Assembly (NCBI GenBank): GCA_025355915.1
Contig: JANXYT010000345.1
Span: forward strand, 1-9,100
Direction: 5' to 3'
DNA length: 9,100 nucleotides
Source of the DNA: Holophagaceae bacterium
GTDB taxonomy: Bacteria > Acidobacteriota > Holophagae > Holophagales > Holophagaceae
This document shows, piece by piece, positions 1 to 7,052 of this stretch. Under the pieces are notes generated by a model, which saw only the letters and a list, made by a program, of their open reading frames with translations, ran no database searches and was not told where the DNA came from. The first letter of the stretch is position 1. Every line of letters begins with the position of its first letter. A program made the translations under genes and the position numbers.

Positions 1-278
1 GTATGCAACTGGCCGCGGGACCGCTATTCAAGCTCATGCTCGAACCCTGGGTCATCGCCGGTCTGGCCTGCTACGCCGTGAGCGTGGTCGTGTGGCTGGG
101 CGCCCTGTCCATGGTGCAGGTGAACTACGCCTATCCCTTCCTGGCCCTGGGCTTCATCGCCAACGCCCTCATGGCCCGCGCCTTCCTCGGCGAAGCCATG
201 ACCCCCATGCGGTGGATCGCCCTGGGTGTCATCGTGGTGGGCGTGGGGTTGCAGGCCTTGAGTGGGCGTGGGCAGTGA
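1..278 (+). CDS. SMR/EamA-like small membrane transporter, 5' end outside the window
   Basis: This is the C-terminal part of a small hydrophobic protein of the drug/metabolite transporter superfamily, resembling SMR proteins and ArnE/ArnF-like EamA proteins. The visible 91 residues form three membrane segments, at about 16-38, 42-60 and 71-87. Between them are the pattern SMVQVNYAYPFLALGF and the short loop FLGEAMTPMRW, both typical of the family. Full-length members are usually 105-130 residues. The first Met codon at position 3 is therefore probably internal: the codon before it ends in GT, compatible with the Gly of the common Lys-x-Gly-Met motif that ends the first helix. The real start lies upstream of the window. 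The substrate cannot be told from sequence; small cations, lipids or undecaprenyl-linked sugars are all possible. The gene ends with TGA at 276-278, and 124 bp separate it from the next gene on the same strand. Confidence 0.75.
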   Translation, partial: MQLAAGPLFKLMLEPWVIAGLACYAVSVVVWLGALSMVQVNYAYPFLALGFIANALMARAFLGEAMTPMRWIALGVIVVGVGLQALSGRGQ

Positions 279-402
279 AAAGCTGGGCTGCTGCAGAGGG
301 GGCCGATCGACGGGAAAAATCGGTTCTTCGGACGGGTGGTGCGTTTAGCGGAGCCAGGGTTGGATCTGGGGAGCCGAATTCCCTGTTGCTTCAGGTGGGA
401 CG

Positions 403-2301
403 ATGCTGATCGATGAGGCGGTCCGATTCCTGTCCCAGATCCCCCCCTTTCAGTTCCTGGAGGGACCTCTGCGGCGGGAGCTGGCCCAAAGCCTGACGAT
501 GGAGTTCCATCCCAAGGGCGCTGTGATCCTCCAGCAGGATGGTCCGGTCAGCGACTACCTGCAGATCATTCAAAAGGGGATGGTCAAGATCACCCATCGG
601 CCGAAGGGCGGGGGCGACGAAGTGGTGGTCGATTATCGGGAACGAGGTGAAACCTTCGGGCTGGTCTCCCTGATGGGCGGGCAGCAGAGGACCACCATCG
701 TCGCCCTCCAGGACACCGTCTGTTACCTGTTGCCGAAGGGTCGGTTCAACGAGTTGGTGGGCAGCCATCCTGCCATCACCGAGTACCTGCTTCAGTTCCA
801 CCTCACGAAATACCTGGAAATGACTTCCCGAGAAATCCAGGGCAAGAGCCTGTTCCTGGGAAGCAGCGACCACCTCTTGTTTACCGCCCAGGTAGGGGAG
901 ATCTGCCAACGGTTCACCACGGTGGTGGAGGCGGACACGACCATCCGCGAGACGGCCCGGCGGATGGTGGAGGAGCGGCAGAGTGCGGCGCTTGTGGTAG
1001 GACCGAGTGGGGAACCCATCGGAATCCTCACCGATTCGGATTTCCGCTCCAAAGTGGTGGCCGAAGGGGAACCCATCAATGGCCCGGTTTCACGGGTGAT
1101 GAGCTATCCCGTCGTCTCGGTGGACGAAAAGGACCCCTGTTTCGAGGTGGTCCTCAAGATGCTCCAAAGGGACATCTACCATGTGGCTGTCACCCGGGAA
1201 GGGGCCATCCGGGGGGTGGTGACCAACCATGATTTCATGGTGCTCCAGGGACGGAGCCCTCTGGCCTTTTCAGAGGACATCGAGCATCAAACGACGCTGG
1301 ATGGCCTGGCGCCGGTATCCCGGAAGGCCTTGTCCATCATCGGCGCCCTGCTGCGTGAGGGCACCCGGGCCACCAACATCACCCGGATCATCTCGGAACT
1401 GAATGATCGCGTGGTGAGGAAGGTGCTGGAACTCGCGGAGCGGGAGTTCGGACCGCCCCCAGTGCCCTATTGCTGGCTTGCCCTGGGCAGCGAGGGGCGA
1501 AAAGAACAGACCTTCCGCACGGACCAGGACAACGCCCTGGTCTACGCGGATGTGTCGGAAATCCAAAGGGCCAAGGTGGCGGATTATTTCCGCCGGTTCT
1601 CAGTGTTCATGCGCCATGGCCTGATCCAGTGTGGCTTCGAGGCCTGCCCGGCCAACTACATGGCCAGCAATCCGGACTGGTGTCAGCCGCTCTCTGAATG
1701 GAAGCGCTACTTCAGCAGTTGGATCTCTGAACCGAATCCAGAGGCTGTGCTCAAATCGCTCATCTTCTTCGATTTCAGGCCCCTCCATGGCGACGGCTCC
1801 CTCGCCTGGGAGCTGCGCGAGCACTTCGGCAGGCTCATCCCGGACTACCCGGTCTTCCTGGGCTTTCTGGCCAATATGCTCGTGAAGAACCGCCCGCCCA
1901 TCGGGTTCTTCGGGGGCGTGGCCGTGGAACGGAGCGGCGAGCATAAGGATGGCTTGAACCTGAAGATCAAGGGAGTGGCCCCCCTGGTCGACATCGCCCG
2001 CCTGTTCGCCTTGGAAAAGGGAATCCGGCATGCCTCTACCCTGGAACGGCTCGAAGCCCTCCGTGGCAGTACCTCCCTCCTTGCGGACCTGGTGGATGAA
2101 CTGGAATACGCCTTTGAGTTCATCACCTTGCTCCGGGTGCATCATCAGTACCGCCAGATGGAAGCCGGAACACCCATCGACAATTTCATCCGCCTGGACA
2201 CCCTGAGCAGCCTTGAGCGGCAGTCGCTCAAGAACGCCTTTCGCCTGATCCTCAAGGTCCAGGATCTGGTCATGGACCGGTACAAGGCCTTCATCATCTG
2301 A
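403..2301 (+). CDS. Cyclic-nucleotide-binding/CBS-pair/DUF294 nucleotidyltransferase-like signalling protein
   Basis: This cytoplasmic 632-residue multidomain protein has no membrane segment. A cNMP-binding-like domain (about 15-135) is followed by two CBS motifs (about 168-222 and 228-285), which usually bind adenine nucleotides. Next is a DUF294 putative nucleotidyltransferase domain (about 300-440) with the GlnD-like motif G362-S-x-G-R-x-E-x5-D374-x-D376, whose acidic metal-binding pair is intact. The C-terminal DUF294 helical domain (about 450-625) contains DFRP at 457-460. In the cNMP domain the Glu that contacts the ribose in CRP (Glu72) is replaced by Leu87, while the phosphate-binding Arg96 is kept, so classical cAMP binding is doubtful. 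The start ATG follows AGGTGGGA with a very short spacer. The exonuclease gene follows after 10 bp, so the two are probably co-transcribed. By family and neighbourhood I infer a sensor that modifies or regulates a partner, possibly the acetate symporter; no substrate is proven. Confidence 0.88.
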   Translation: MLIDEAVRFLSQIPPFQFLEGPLRRELAQSLTMEFHPKGAVILQQDGPVSDYLQIIQKGMVKITHRPKGGGDEVVVDYRERGETFGLVSLMGGQQRTTIVALQDTVCYLLPKGRFNELVGSHPAITEYLLQFHLTKYLEMTSREIQGKSLFLGSSDHLLFTAQVGEICQRFTTVVEADTTIRETARRMVEERQSAALVVGPSGEPIGILTDSDFRSKVVAEGEPINGPVSRVMSYPVVSVDEKDPCFEVVLKMLQRDIYHVAVTREGAIRGVVTNHDFMVLQGRSPLAFSEDIEHQTTLDGLAPVSRKALSIIGALLREGTRATNITRIISELNDRVVRKVLELAEREFGPPPVPYCWLALGSEGRKEQTFRTDQDNALVYADVSEIQRAKVADYFRRFSVFMRHGLIQCGFEACPANYMASNPDWCQPLSEWKRYFSSWISEPNPEAVLKSLIFFDFRPLHGDGSLAWELREHFGRLIPDYPVFLGFLANMLVKNRPPIGFFGGVAVERSGEHKDGLNLKIKGVAPLVDIARLFALEKGIRHASTLERLEALRGSTSLLADLVDELEYAFEFITLLRVHHQYRQMEAGTPIDNFIRLDTLSSLERQSLKNAFRLILKVQDLVMDRYKAFII

Positions 2302-2311
2302 CGGCGGAACC

Positions 2312-3019
2312 ATGGGATTGCTGGAGTGGGGCAGGGAGAAACTGGGATGGCGTCCATCCGGTGCGGACGTGCCGATCTTGGACATCCGGTTCACCGTGCT
2401 CGATACGGAGTTGACGGGCCTCGACGAACGCCGGGACGACATCGTTTCAATCGGGGCGCTCCACATGCACGGGGGCCGGATCGAGCTCGGGAACACCTTC
2501 AAGGCACTGGTCAATCCGAGAGCCGTCCTGGATCGGCGCACCGTCGTCATCCATGGGATCACGCCGTCGCAGCTCGAGGAGATGCCCGTGATCGAGGGGG
2601 TCCTCGCCTCCTTCGGGGAGTACGTGGCCGGGACGGTCCTCGTCGGACATTGCCTGTCCATCGACCTCGCCTTCCTCAACCGCGACGCCAGGCGGCTGAC
2701 GGGCACTCGGTTCCGGAACGTGGCCGTGGACACCCTGTCACTGTACGGTTGGCTCCGGCAGCGGCACGCCGACCACCCCGCCTTCGCGACCGGCATGCCC
2801 GGACCGGGCCTTTTCGATCTGGCTGCGGCTTTCGAGATTCCGGTCGAGGAAGCGCATACGGCGATCGGGGATGCCTACGTCACGGCCCAGCTGCTCCAGC
2901 GCCTCCTCCCTTTTTTGACCCAGGCGGGAGTCCGCGACCTCTCGAGCCTTCGCAGGGTGGGGAACCCAAAGCGCCAGATGGCAAACCTCATCGCTCCAGA
3001 CGGGCACACGCATTTCTGA
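2312..3019 (+). CDS. DnaQ-like DEDDh 3'-5' exonuclease (DNA polymerase III epsilon-type domain)
   Basis: This 235-residue protein of the RNase T/DnaQ exonuclease superfamily has the full set of DEDDh catalytic residues. Exo I is D31-x-E33 in VLDTELTGL. Exo II is D118 in GHCLSIDLAFLNR. Exo III is H182 with D187 in HTAIGDAYVTAQLL. HGIT at 81-84 is also typical of the epsilon family. The enzyme should remove nucleotides from 3' ends of DNA or RNA using two metal ions. It is a stand-alone nuclease lacking a polymerase-binding tail that I can recognise, so it is probably not the replicative proofreading subunit. The start ATG is preceded by GGCGGAA at a good distance, and the gene lies 10 bp after the DUF294 gene. 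The pairing of this nuclease with a DUF294 protein beside ActP recurs in other bacteria (PA3232-PA3233 in Pseudomonas, from memory). Its role there is unknown. Confidence 0.9.
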   Translation: MGLLEWGREKLGWRPSGADVPILDIRFTVLDTELTGLDERRDDIVSIGALHMHGGRIELGNTFKALVNPRAVLDRRTVVIHGITPSQLEEMPVIEGVLASFGEYVAGTVLVGHCLSIDLAFLNRDARRLTGTRFRNVAVDTLSLYGWLRQRHADHPAFATGMPGPGLFDLAAAFEIPVEEAHTAIGDAYVTAQLLQRLLPFLTQAGVRDLSSLRRVGNPKRQMANLIAPDGHTHF

Positions 3020-3042
3020 TATCCCATCCGCACCAAGCACAA

Positions 3043-3067
3043 GGCCGGGGAGATATGCCCCCCGGCC
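3043..3067. terminator. GC-rich hairpin in the convergent gap, possible bidirectional terminator
   Basis: GGCCGGGG (3043-3050) pairs perfectly with CCCCGGCC (3060-3067) across a 9-base loop. The hairpin sits between the stop of the exonuclease gene (3019) and the stop of actP (3103), where a transcription barrier for both strands is expected. No T-run follows on either strand, so intrinsic termination is uncertain. Confidence 0.4.
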
Positions 3068-3076
3068 CCAGTGTGT

Positions 3077-3095
3077 GCCGCTTTGGATCAGCGGC
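3077..3095. terminator. Second small hairpin in the convergent gap
   Basis: GCCGC (3077-3081) and GCGGC (3091-3095) form a 5-bp stem with a 9-base loop, directly after the stop of the - strand actP gene. It is short and has no T-run. It may add to the neighbouring stronger hairpin, or be chance. Confidence 0.2.
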
Positions 3096-3102
3096 TAAGC
3101 CA

Positions 3103-4776
3103 TCAATGCTTGCTCGAAGTGGCTGCGCCAAACCCGGTCTGACCCCGAACGTATTGATCCTCGAAGGCCTCGATCTCTGCCTTGGCGCGATCGCTGCCAT
3201 CGATCTTGGAGAAGATATAGGCCAACAGGAAGGCGATCGGCATGGCGAACAGGGCCGGCTGGGTGTAAGGGAAGAGGGCCACCTTCATGCCGATCACGTC
3301 CACCCATACGGACTTCGAGAACAGCACGAACAGCACCGCCGAGATCAGACCGCCGTAGCCGCCCCAGAGGGCGCCGCGGGTGGTCAGTCCCTTCCAGTAC
3401 ATGGAGAGGATGAGCACCGGAAAATTGGCCGCGGCCGCCACCCCGAAGGCGAGGCCCACCATGAAGGCGATGTTCTGCTTCTCGAACAGGATGCCGAGGA
3501 CGATGGCAATGAATCCCAGGCAAATGACGGCGACCTTCGAGACCTTGATTTCGGTGGCTTCCGAGGCCTTCCCCTTCATGATGACCCGGGCGTACAGATC
3601 GTGGGAGATGGCGGACGCACCGGCCAGGGCCAGCCCGGAGACCACGGCCAGGATGGTGGCGAAGGCCACCGCCGCGAGGAAACCGAGGAGCATATTGCCA
3701 CCCACCGCCTTGGCCAGATGCATGGCGACCATGTTGCCGCCGCCGATGAGCTTGCCGCCGATCTTGCCACCTTCGAAGAAGGAGCCGTTCTGGCCGACGA
3801 TGATGATGCCGGTGAGGCCGATGAGGAAGATGACATTGAAGAAGTAGGACACAAAGCCGGAGGCATAAAGCACGGACTTGCGGGCCTCCTTGGCGTTCGT
3901 GACGGTGAAGAACCGCATGAGGATGTGGGGCAGGCCCGCGGTGCCGAACATCAGGCCCAGGCCCAGCGAGATCGCGGTCACAGGATCGGCCAGCAGGCTG
4001 CCGGGATACATCAGCTTGGGGCCGAGCTTATGCACAGCGGTGGCCTGTTCGACCAGGTTGTGATAGGAGAAGCCGAACTTGCTCATGGCCAGGACCATGA
4101 CCAGCGTGCCGCCCACGAGCAGCATGCAGGCCTTGATGATCTGCACCCAGGTGGTGGCCACCATGCCGCCGAAGATGACGTAGAACATCATCAGGAAACC
4201 GACAATGAAGATCGCGATCTTGTATTCCAGGCCGAAGAGCAGCTTGATCAGCTGACCCGCGCCGACCATCTGGGCAAGCAGGTAGAAGCAGACCACGGTC
4301 AGCGAAGAGATCGCGGCCATGATCCGGACCTTGCTCTGATCGAGGCGGTAGGCGGTAATGTCGGAGAAGGTGAAGCGGCCCAGGTTGCGCAGCCGCTCGG
4401 CCATGAGGAAGAGGATGATCGGCCAGCCGGCAAAGAAGGCCAGCATGTAGATGTAGCCGTCGTAGCCCTGGCCGTAGACCATGGCGCTCAGGCCCAGGAG
4501 CGTGGCGGCGGACATATAGTCGCCAGCGATGGCGAGGCCGTTCTGGAAGCCGGTGATGCCGCCGCCGGCCGTGTAGAAGTCAGCGGTGGATTTGGTGCGG
4601 CCGGCCGCCCAGTAGGTGATGCCCATGGTCAGGGCCACGAAGAGGCAGAACATGATGATGGCGTGCCAGTTGGTGGGCTGTTTTTCCAGGATGCCTCCCA
4701 CCGGCGGGCCGGCGAAGGCCATCACTGACATGGTGAGAAGCCCCAGGGCGAGGCCGATGCGTGCCAGGCGATGCAT
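3103..4776 (-). CDS. actP: Cation/acetate symporter ActP (sodium:solute symporter family)
   Basis: This inner-membrane SSS-family transporter couples uptake of acetate, and probably related short carboxylates, to a cation gradient. From its ATG at 4776 it has 557 residues, against about 549 in E. coli ActP, and it is alignable by eye along its whole length. It has a signal-like hydrophobic N-terminus, then KQPTNW-AIIMF (about 32-42), [18 protein letters not shown] (about 74-91), [18 protein letters not shown] (about 117-134), [25 protein letters not shown] and the C-terminal [11 protein letters not shown] one codon upstream (4779) is an alternative start. ATG is preferred because it forms a TGATG overlap with the upstream DUF485 gene, whose end carries AAGGAG at good spacing. 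Translation of the two is therefore probably coupled. The gene converges with the DUF294/exonuclease unit. No truncation or missing motif is seen. Confidence 0.96.
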   Translation of the reverse strand: MHRLARIGLALGLLTMSVMAFAGPPVGGILEKQPTNWHAIIMFCLFVALTMGITYWAAGRTKSTADFYTAGGGITGFQNGLAIAGDYMSAATLLGLSAMVYGQGYDGYIYMLAFFAGWPIILFLMAERLRNLGRFTFSDITAYRLDQSKVRIMAAISSLTVVCFYLLAQMVGAGQLIKLLFGLEYKIAIFIVGFLMMFYVIFGGMVATTWVQIIKACMLLVGGTLVMVLAMSKFGFSYHNLVEQATAVHKLGPKLMYPGSLLADPVTAISLGLGLMFGTAGLPHILMRFFTVTNAKEARKSVLYASGFVSYFFNVIFLIGLTGIIIVGQNGSFFEGGKIGGKLIGGGNMVAMHLAKAVGGNMLLGFLAAVAFATILAVVSGLALAGASAISHDLYARVIMKGKASEATEIKVSKVAVICLGFIAIVLGILFEKQNIAFMVGLAFGVAAAANFPVLILSMYWKGLTTRGALWGGYGGLISAVLFVLFSKSVWVDVIGMKVALFPYTQPALFAMPIAFLLAYIFSKIDGSDRAKAEIEAFEDQYVRGQTGFGAATSSKH

Positions 4777-5096
4777 CACTTGTTCTCCTTCCAGGCATCC
4801 TTGATGAGGTCCTGGGTCAGCGCATCGAATTCGCCATTGGCACGAATCACGTACACCGCCGTCAGCACCCAGAAGAAAATGAACATGAACAGTTCCACAG
4901 CGACTCCGATGGTGACCATCGAGCCCTGCGCGATCGGCCGGCCAAGCAGGGCCGGCTTGAAGGCCACCACCAGCACGAAACCGTAGAACATGGCCAGCAC
5001 GATGAAGGCCAGGGTCCAGGCGAAGCGGCTCCGTCGGGCGACGAGTCTCTGGAATTTGGGATTGGCCCGCATATGCTCGTACATTTCGCTGCTCAT
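4776..5096 (-). CDS. yjcH: DUF485 inner-membrane protein (YjcH family), ActP partner
   Basis: This 106-residue DUF485 protein, like E. coli YjcH, is encoded directly before actP. It has a polar N-terminus, two membrane segments (about 27-47 and 60-84) and the family hallmark [11 protein letters not shown] (about 81-91) followed by a charged tail. A strong Shine-Dalgarno stretch, GAGGAGGG, lies at 5106-5113 on the plus-strand coordinates, about 8 bases before the start at 5096. The stop overlaps the actP start as TGATG. YjcH-type proteins are almost always found with ActP and are taken to be accessory to it, but no biochemical function is firmly known to me. As the first gene of the operon it is read from the promoter region between 5097 and 5242. 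Confidence 0.93.
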   Translation of the reverse strand: MSSEMYEHMRANPKFQRLVARRSRFAWTLAFIVLAMFYGFVLVVAFKPALLGRPIAQGSMVTIGVAVELFMFIFFWVLTAVYVIRANGEFDALTQDLIKDAWKENK

Positions 5097-5163
5097 GGCA
5101 GGATCCCCTCCTCTTGGATGTGGAGAACTGCCCCGATGGGGTGGGACAGCTCTTTCTCAGGGT

Positions 5164-5218
5164 GATTTATGGTTGAACTCTATTCCCGTTCATAAGGGAT
5201 AGACAAGTGGATTTATGG
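5164..5218 (-). promoter_or_regulatory. Putative promoter/operator region of the yjcH-actP operon
   Basis: On the - strand a weak sigma-70-like pair is visible: TTGTCT (5206-5201) and TAGAGT (5182-5177) with an 18-base spacer, each matching 4 of 6 consensus bases. Two identical 9-mers, GATTTATGG on the + strand at 5164-5172 and 5210-5218, flank it 46 bp apart. One is near the predicted transcription start and the other just upstream of the -35. Between them lies an imperfect dyad, TCCC-N8-GGGA. The layout fits an operator pair, but no regulator can be named. Confidence 0.3.
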
Positions 5219-5242
5219 ATGGGGGCGCTTGAAACCAAAGGG

Positions 5243-5262
5243 AGGAGGGTGGGGACCCTCCT
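5243..5262 (-). terminator. Stable hairpin after mtnA, likely terminator
   Basis: AGGAGGGT (5243-5250) and ACCCTCCT (5255-5262) form a perfect 8-bp stem with a 4-base loop, about 40 bp beyond the mtnA stop. Reading on the - strand, CCCTTTGGTTTC follows, a weak T-rich tail. The hairpin also separates mtnA transcription from the actP promoter downstream on the same strand. Confidence 0.5.
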
Positions 5263-5303
5263 GGACCAAAAAACACATTCATTTTGAGATTGGGTCTTGA
5301 TCT

Positions 5304-6299
5304 TTATCCAAGCAGGCTTGCCAGCACGCCCGATCGAAGTTTCTCGGCGCTGTAGACGCCACGATCCAGCACAAGGCTGGTGACGAGGTCCACCGGGGTG
5401 ACGTCGAAGCTGGGGTTCCAGGCGGGCATGCCTTCGGGGGCCCAACGTAGGGATCCGTAACCCCGGACTTCAGCGGGGTCGCGTTCCTCGATGGGGATGG
5501 CGGCCCCGTTGGGGCAGGCCAGGTCCACGGTGCTGAACGGCGCCACGGGATGGAAGGGCACCCCATGGAAACGGGCCAGTACGGCCACACCATAGGTGCC
5601 CACCTTGTTGGCGAAGTCGCCGTTGGCGGCCACACGATCCGAGCCCACCAGCACGCGCTGCACTTTGCCATCGCGCATCAGCAGGGCGGCCATGCTGTCC
5701 GTGATGAGCGTGGCGGGAATGCCGAGCTTCATGAGCTCCCAGGCCGTGAGGCGGCCTCCTTGCAGGAGGGGTCTGGTTTCGTCCGCGTATACATGGATGC
5801 GTTTGCCCTGCTCATGGGCGCGGCGGAGGACGCCCAAAGCCGTGCCGATGCCCGCTGTGGCGAGGCCGCCGGTGTTGCAGTGGGTGAGGATGCCTTCACC
5901 ATCCTGGATGAGGGCCGAGCCATGAACCGCCATGCCTTCGCAGAGCCGCACGTCCTCCTCAAAGATGGCCTGGGCTTCGGCTTCGGGATCGGCGGCGGCC
6001 TTCATGCGGTCCATGGCCCACATGAGGTTCACGGCCGTGGGCCGGGCCGCGCGCAGGGCTGCGCAGGCAGAGGCGTACGCCGTGGCGGAAGCGCCGCGCT
6101 GCACGAAGGTGGCTAGGCTTGCCGCGGCGGCGACGCCGATGAGGGGCGCGCCGCGCACCGCCAGCCGCTGGATGAGGGCGATCATGGCGTCCGGCTCGCT
6201 GCCATCCAGCCACAGCTCCGCATCTGGCAGCTGCGTCTGGTCCAACACCCAGAGGGTACGGCCATCGTGGCGGAGACCGAGGGATTCGAAGGGGTTCAT
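5304..6299 (-). CDS. mtnA: Methylthioribose-1-phosphate isomerase MtnA
   Basis: The enzyme converts the aldose 5-methylthioribose-1-phosphate to 5-methylthioribulose-1-phosphate in methionine salvage; related 5-deoxyribose-1-phosphate can also be used. The 331-residue protein is normal for the family. It shows RGAPLIG (49-55), the ILTHCNTGGLATAG motif with catalytic Cys141, the GSDRVAANGDFANKVGTY motif with catalytic Asp221, and PFSTVD followed by IPIEER. The usual GADR is GSDR here. The frame is open upstream to 6455. Those 52 extra residues are encoded by a palindromic repeat and carry the low-complexity TADDADEAD, so I start at ATG 6299, where MNPFESLGLR begins like other MtnA proteins. 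AAAGG lies 6 bases before that ATG. The aldolase gene lies 106 bp upstream on the same strand, probably in one transcript, and supplies the next step. Confidence 0.95.
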   Translation of the reverse strand: MNPFESLGLRHDGRTLWVLDQTQLPDAELWLDGSEPDAMIALIQRLAVRGAPLIGVAAAASLATFVQRGASATAYASACAALRAARPTAVNLMWAMDRMKAAADPEAEAQAIFEEDVRLCEGMAVHGSALIQDGEGILTHCNTGGLATAGIGTALGVLRRAHEQGKRIHVYADETRPLLQGGRLTAWELMKLGIPATLITDSMAALLMRDGKVQRVLVGSDRVAANGDFANKVGTYGVAVLARFHGVPFHPVAPFSTVDLACPNGAAIPIEERDPAEVRGYGSLRWAPEGMPAWNPSFDVTPVDLVTSLVLDRGVYSAEKLRSGVLASLLG

Positions 6300-6317
6300 G
6301 GAAGGCCTTTGTTTTCT

Positions 6318-6399
6318 AACCGCAGATGACGCAGATTGCGCAGATGAAAAACCCGAGATCTCGACTTTCCAATCTGCTTCATCTGCGTCATCTGCGGTT
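6318..6399. repeat. 82-bp palindromic element made of inverted tandem 9-mers
   Basis: The left arm carries three tandem 9-mers at 6321-6347 (CGCAGATGA, CGCAGATTG, CGCAGATGA); the right arm carries the same motif three times inverted. AACCGCAGATGACGCAGAT (6318-6336) is the exact reverse complement of 6381-6399, and GCAGAT 6340-6345 pairs with 6372-6377. The centre is the perfect palindrome CGAGATCTCG (6354-6363), on the same symmetry point as the arms. Either strand would fold into one long hairpin. It starts 6 bp beyond the aldolase stop and ends 18 bp before the mtnA start, so a transcript through both genes carries it. I recall similar runs of this motif, reading as ADDAD in wrong frames, as dispersed repeats in several bacterial genomes. 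No transposase is nearby. Confidence 0.85.
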
Positions 6400-6405
6400 T
6401 CCATT

Positions 6406-7052
6406 TCAAATAATTTTTGGGCCAATCTTGGCCCGTAGGGCCCGCAGTTCCTCAAGATCAGATGCCGCCAGCGATTTCACGCCGCCCAGGGTCTCGGCCT
6501 TCCACAGGATCTCCGCGACCTGTTCCAGACGCTCGATGCCGCCCACGGCTTCGTCCAGGTGCTCCCCCAGCAGAGGCCGCCGTGGCGGGCCAGAAGCATG
6601 AGGCGATGCTCCGGCAGATAGGGCAGGACGTTCGTGCCCATGGCCTCGGTGCCGGGCATGGCCATGGGCACGATGGGGATGCGGCCCGCGGCGAGGATGA
6701 CTTCGGGCAGGCCGTCCGCAGGCAGTTCCTTCAGGTCCGGCCGCGCCAGCGACCACGCGATGGCCGTGGGCGGATGGGCATGGACGACGGCCTTCGCCTC
6801 AGGTACGGCTAGATAGATGGCCAGGTGCATGGCCCGCTCGCTGCTGGGGCGCCCGGAAAGGGTGGCTCCACTGGGGGAAAGATAGGCCAGATCCCCCACT
6901 TTTACCCTGGCTTTGGGCACGCCGCTGGGCGTCATGGCGATGCGGCCGTCGGGCAGGCGGATGGACACGTTCCCATCCGAAGCCGCGAGCAGACCGCTGG
7001 CATGAAGGCGCCGGCAGGCTTCGACCAGATCGCGGAGCAGGGTGTAGGACAT
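6406..7052 (-). CDS. Class II aldolase/MtnB-like protein, frame broken by a one-base loss in a G-run
   Basis: This is a zinc-dependent class II aldolase/adducin-family enzyme. The first frame (7052 to 6477, 191 codons) carries SDGNVSIR (25-32), TPSG (41-44), SSE with Glu72, the metal ligands H91-A-H93, and H157 in ARHGG. These match Glu73, His92, His94 and His155 of fuculose-phosphate aldolase. After W162 the frame turns to nonsense and stops at 6477. The adjacent frame continues the family C-terminus, GEHLDEAVGGIERLEQVAEI, to a stop at 6406. One extra G in the five-G run (C5 on the + strand, 6564-6568) would join them into a normal 215-residue protein. This could be a recent mutation or an assembly error. 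Lying upstream of mtnA, it probably cleaves or dehydrates methylthioribulose-1-phosphate; the fuculose-aldolase-like pattern favours an Ald2-type aldolase over MtnB dehydratase. No clear ribosome binding site precedes ATG 7052. Confidence 0.82.

Noticed and set aside
303..323. Possible hairpin CCGAT/ATCGG after the SMR-like gene
   Set aside because: It has only 5 bp with an 11-base loop and no T-run, too weak to call a terminator. The rest of 279-402 shows nothing clear.
391..909. 172-codon - strand open frame opposite the DUF294 gene
   Set aside because: It is antisense to the cNMP-binding domain and has no recognisable motif.
2326..4728. 800-codon + strand open frame crossing the exonuclease gene and the antisense of actP
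   Set aside because: Its translation is rich in His, Gly, Asp and Arg with no domain. It overlaps two clear genes and is open only because of high-GC codon bias on the other strands.
5131..5141. CCCC-GAT-GGGG mini-hairpin in the yjcH leader
   Set aside because: A 4-bp stem with a 3-base loop in GC-rich DNA is common by chance, and it does not cover the ribosome binding site.
5167..5445. 92-codon - strand open frame between mtnA and yjcH
   Set aside because: It overlaps the mtnA 3' end in another frame, covers the terminator and promoter region, and shows no motif.
5550..6116. 188-codon + strand open frame opposite mtnA
   Set aside because: It is antisense shadow of a well-supported enzyme gene, with low-complexity His/Gly composition.
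6318..6399. CRISPR-like repeat array
   Set aside because: The repeated units are 9-mers without spacers, arranged as an inverted pair, so this is a palindromic element and not a CRISPR.
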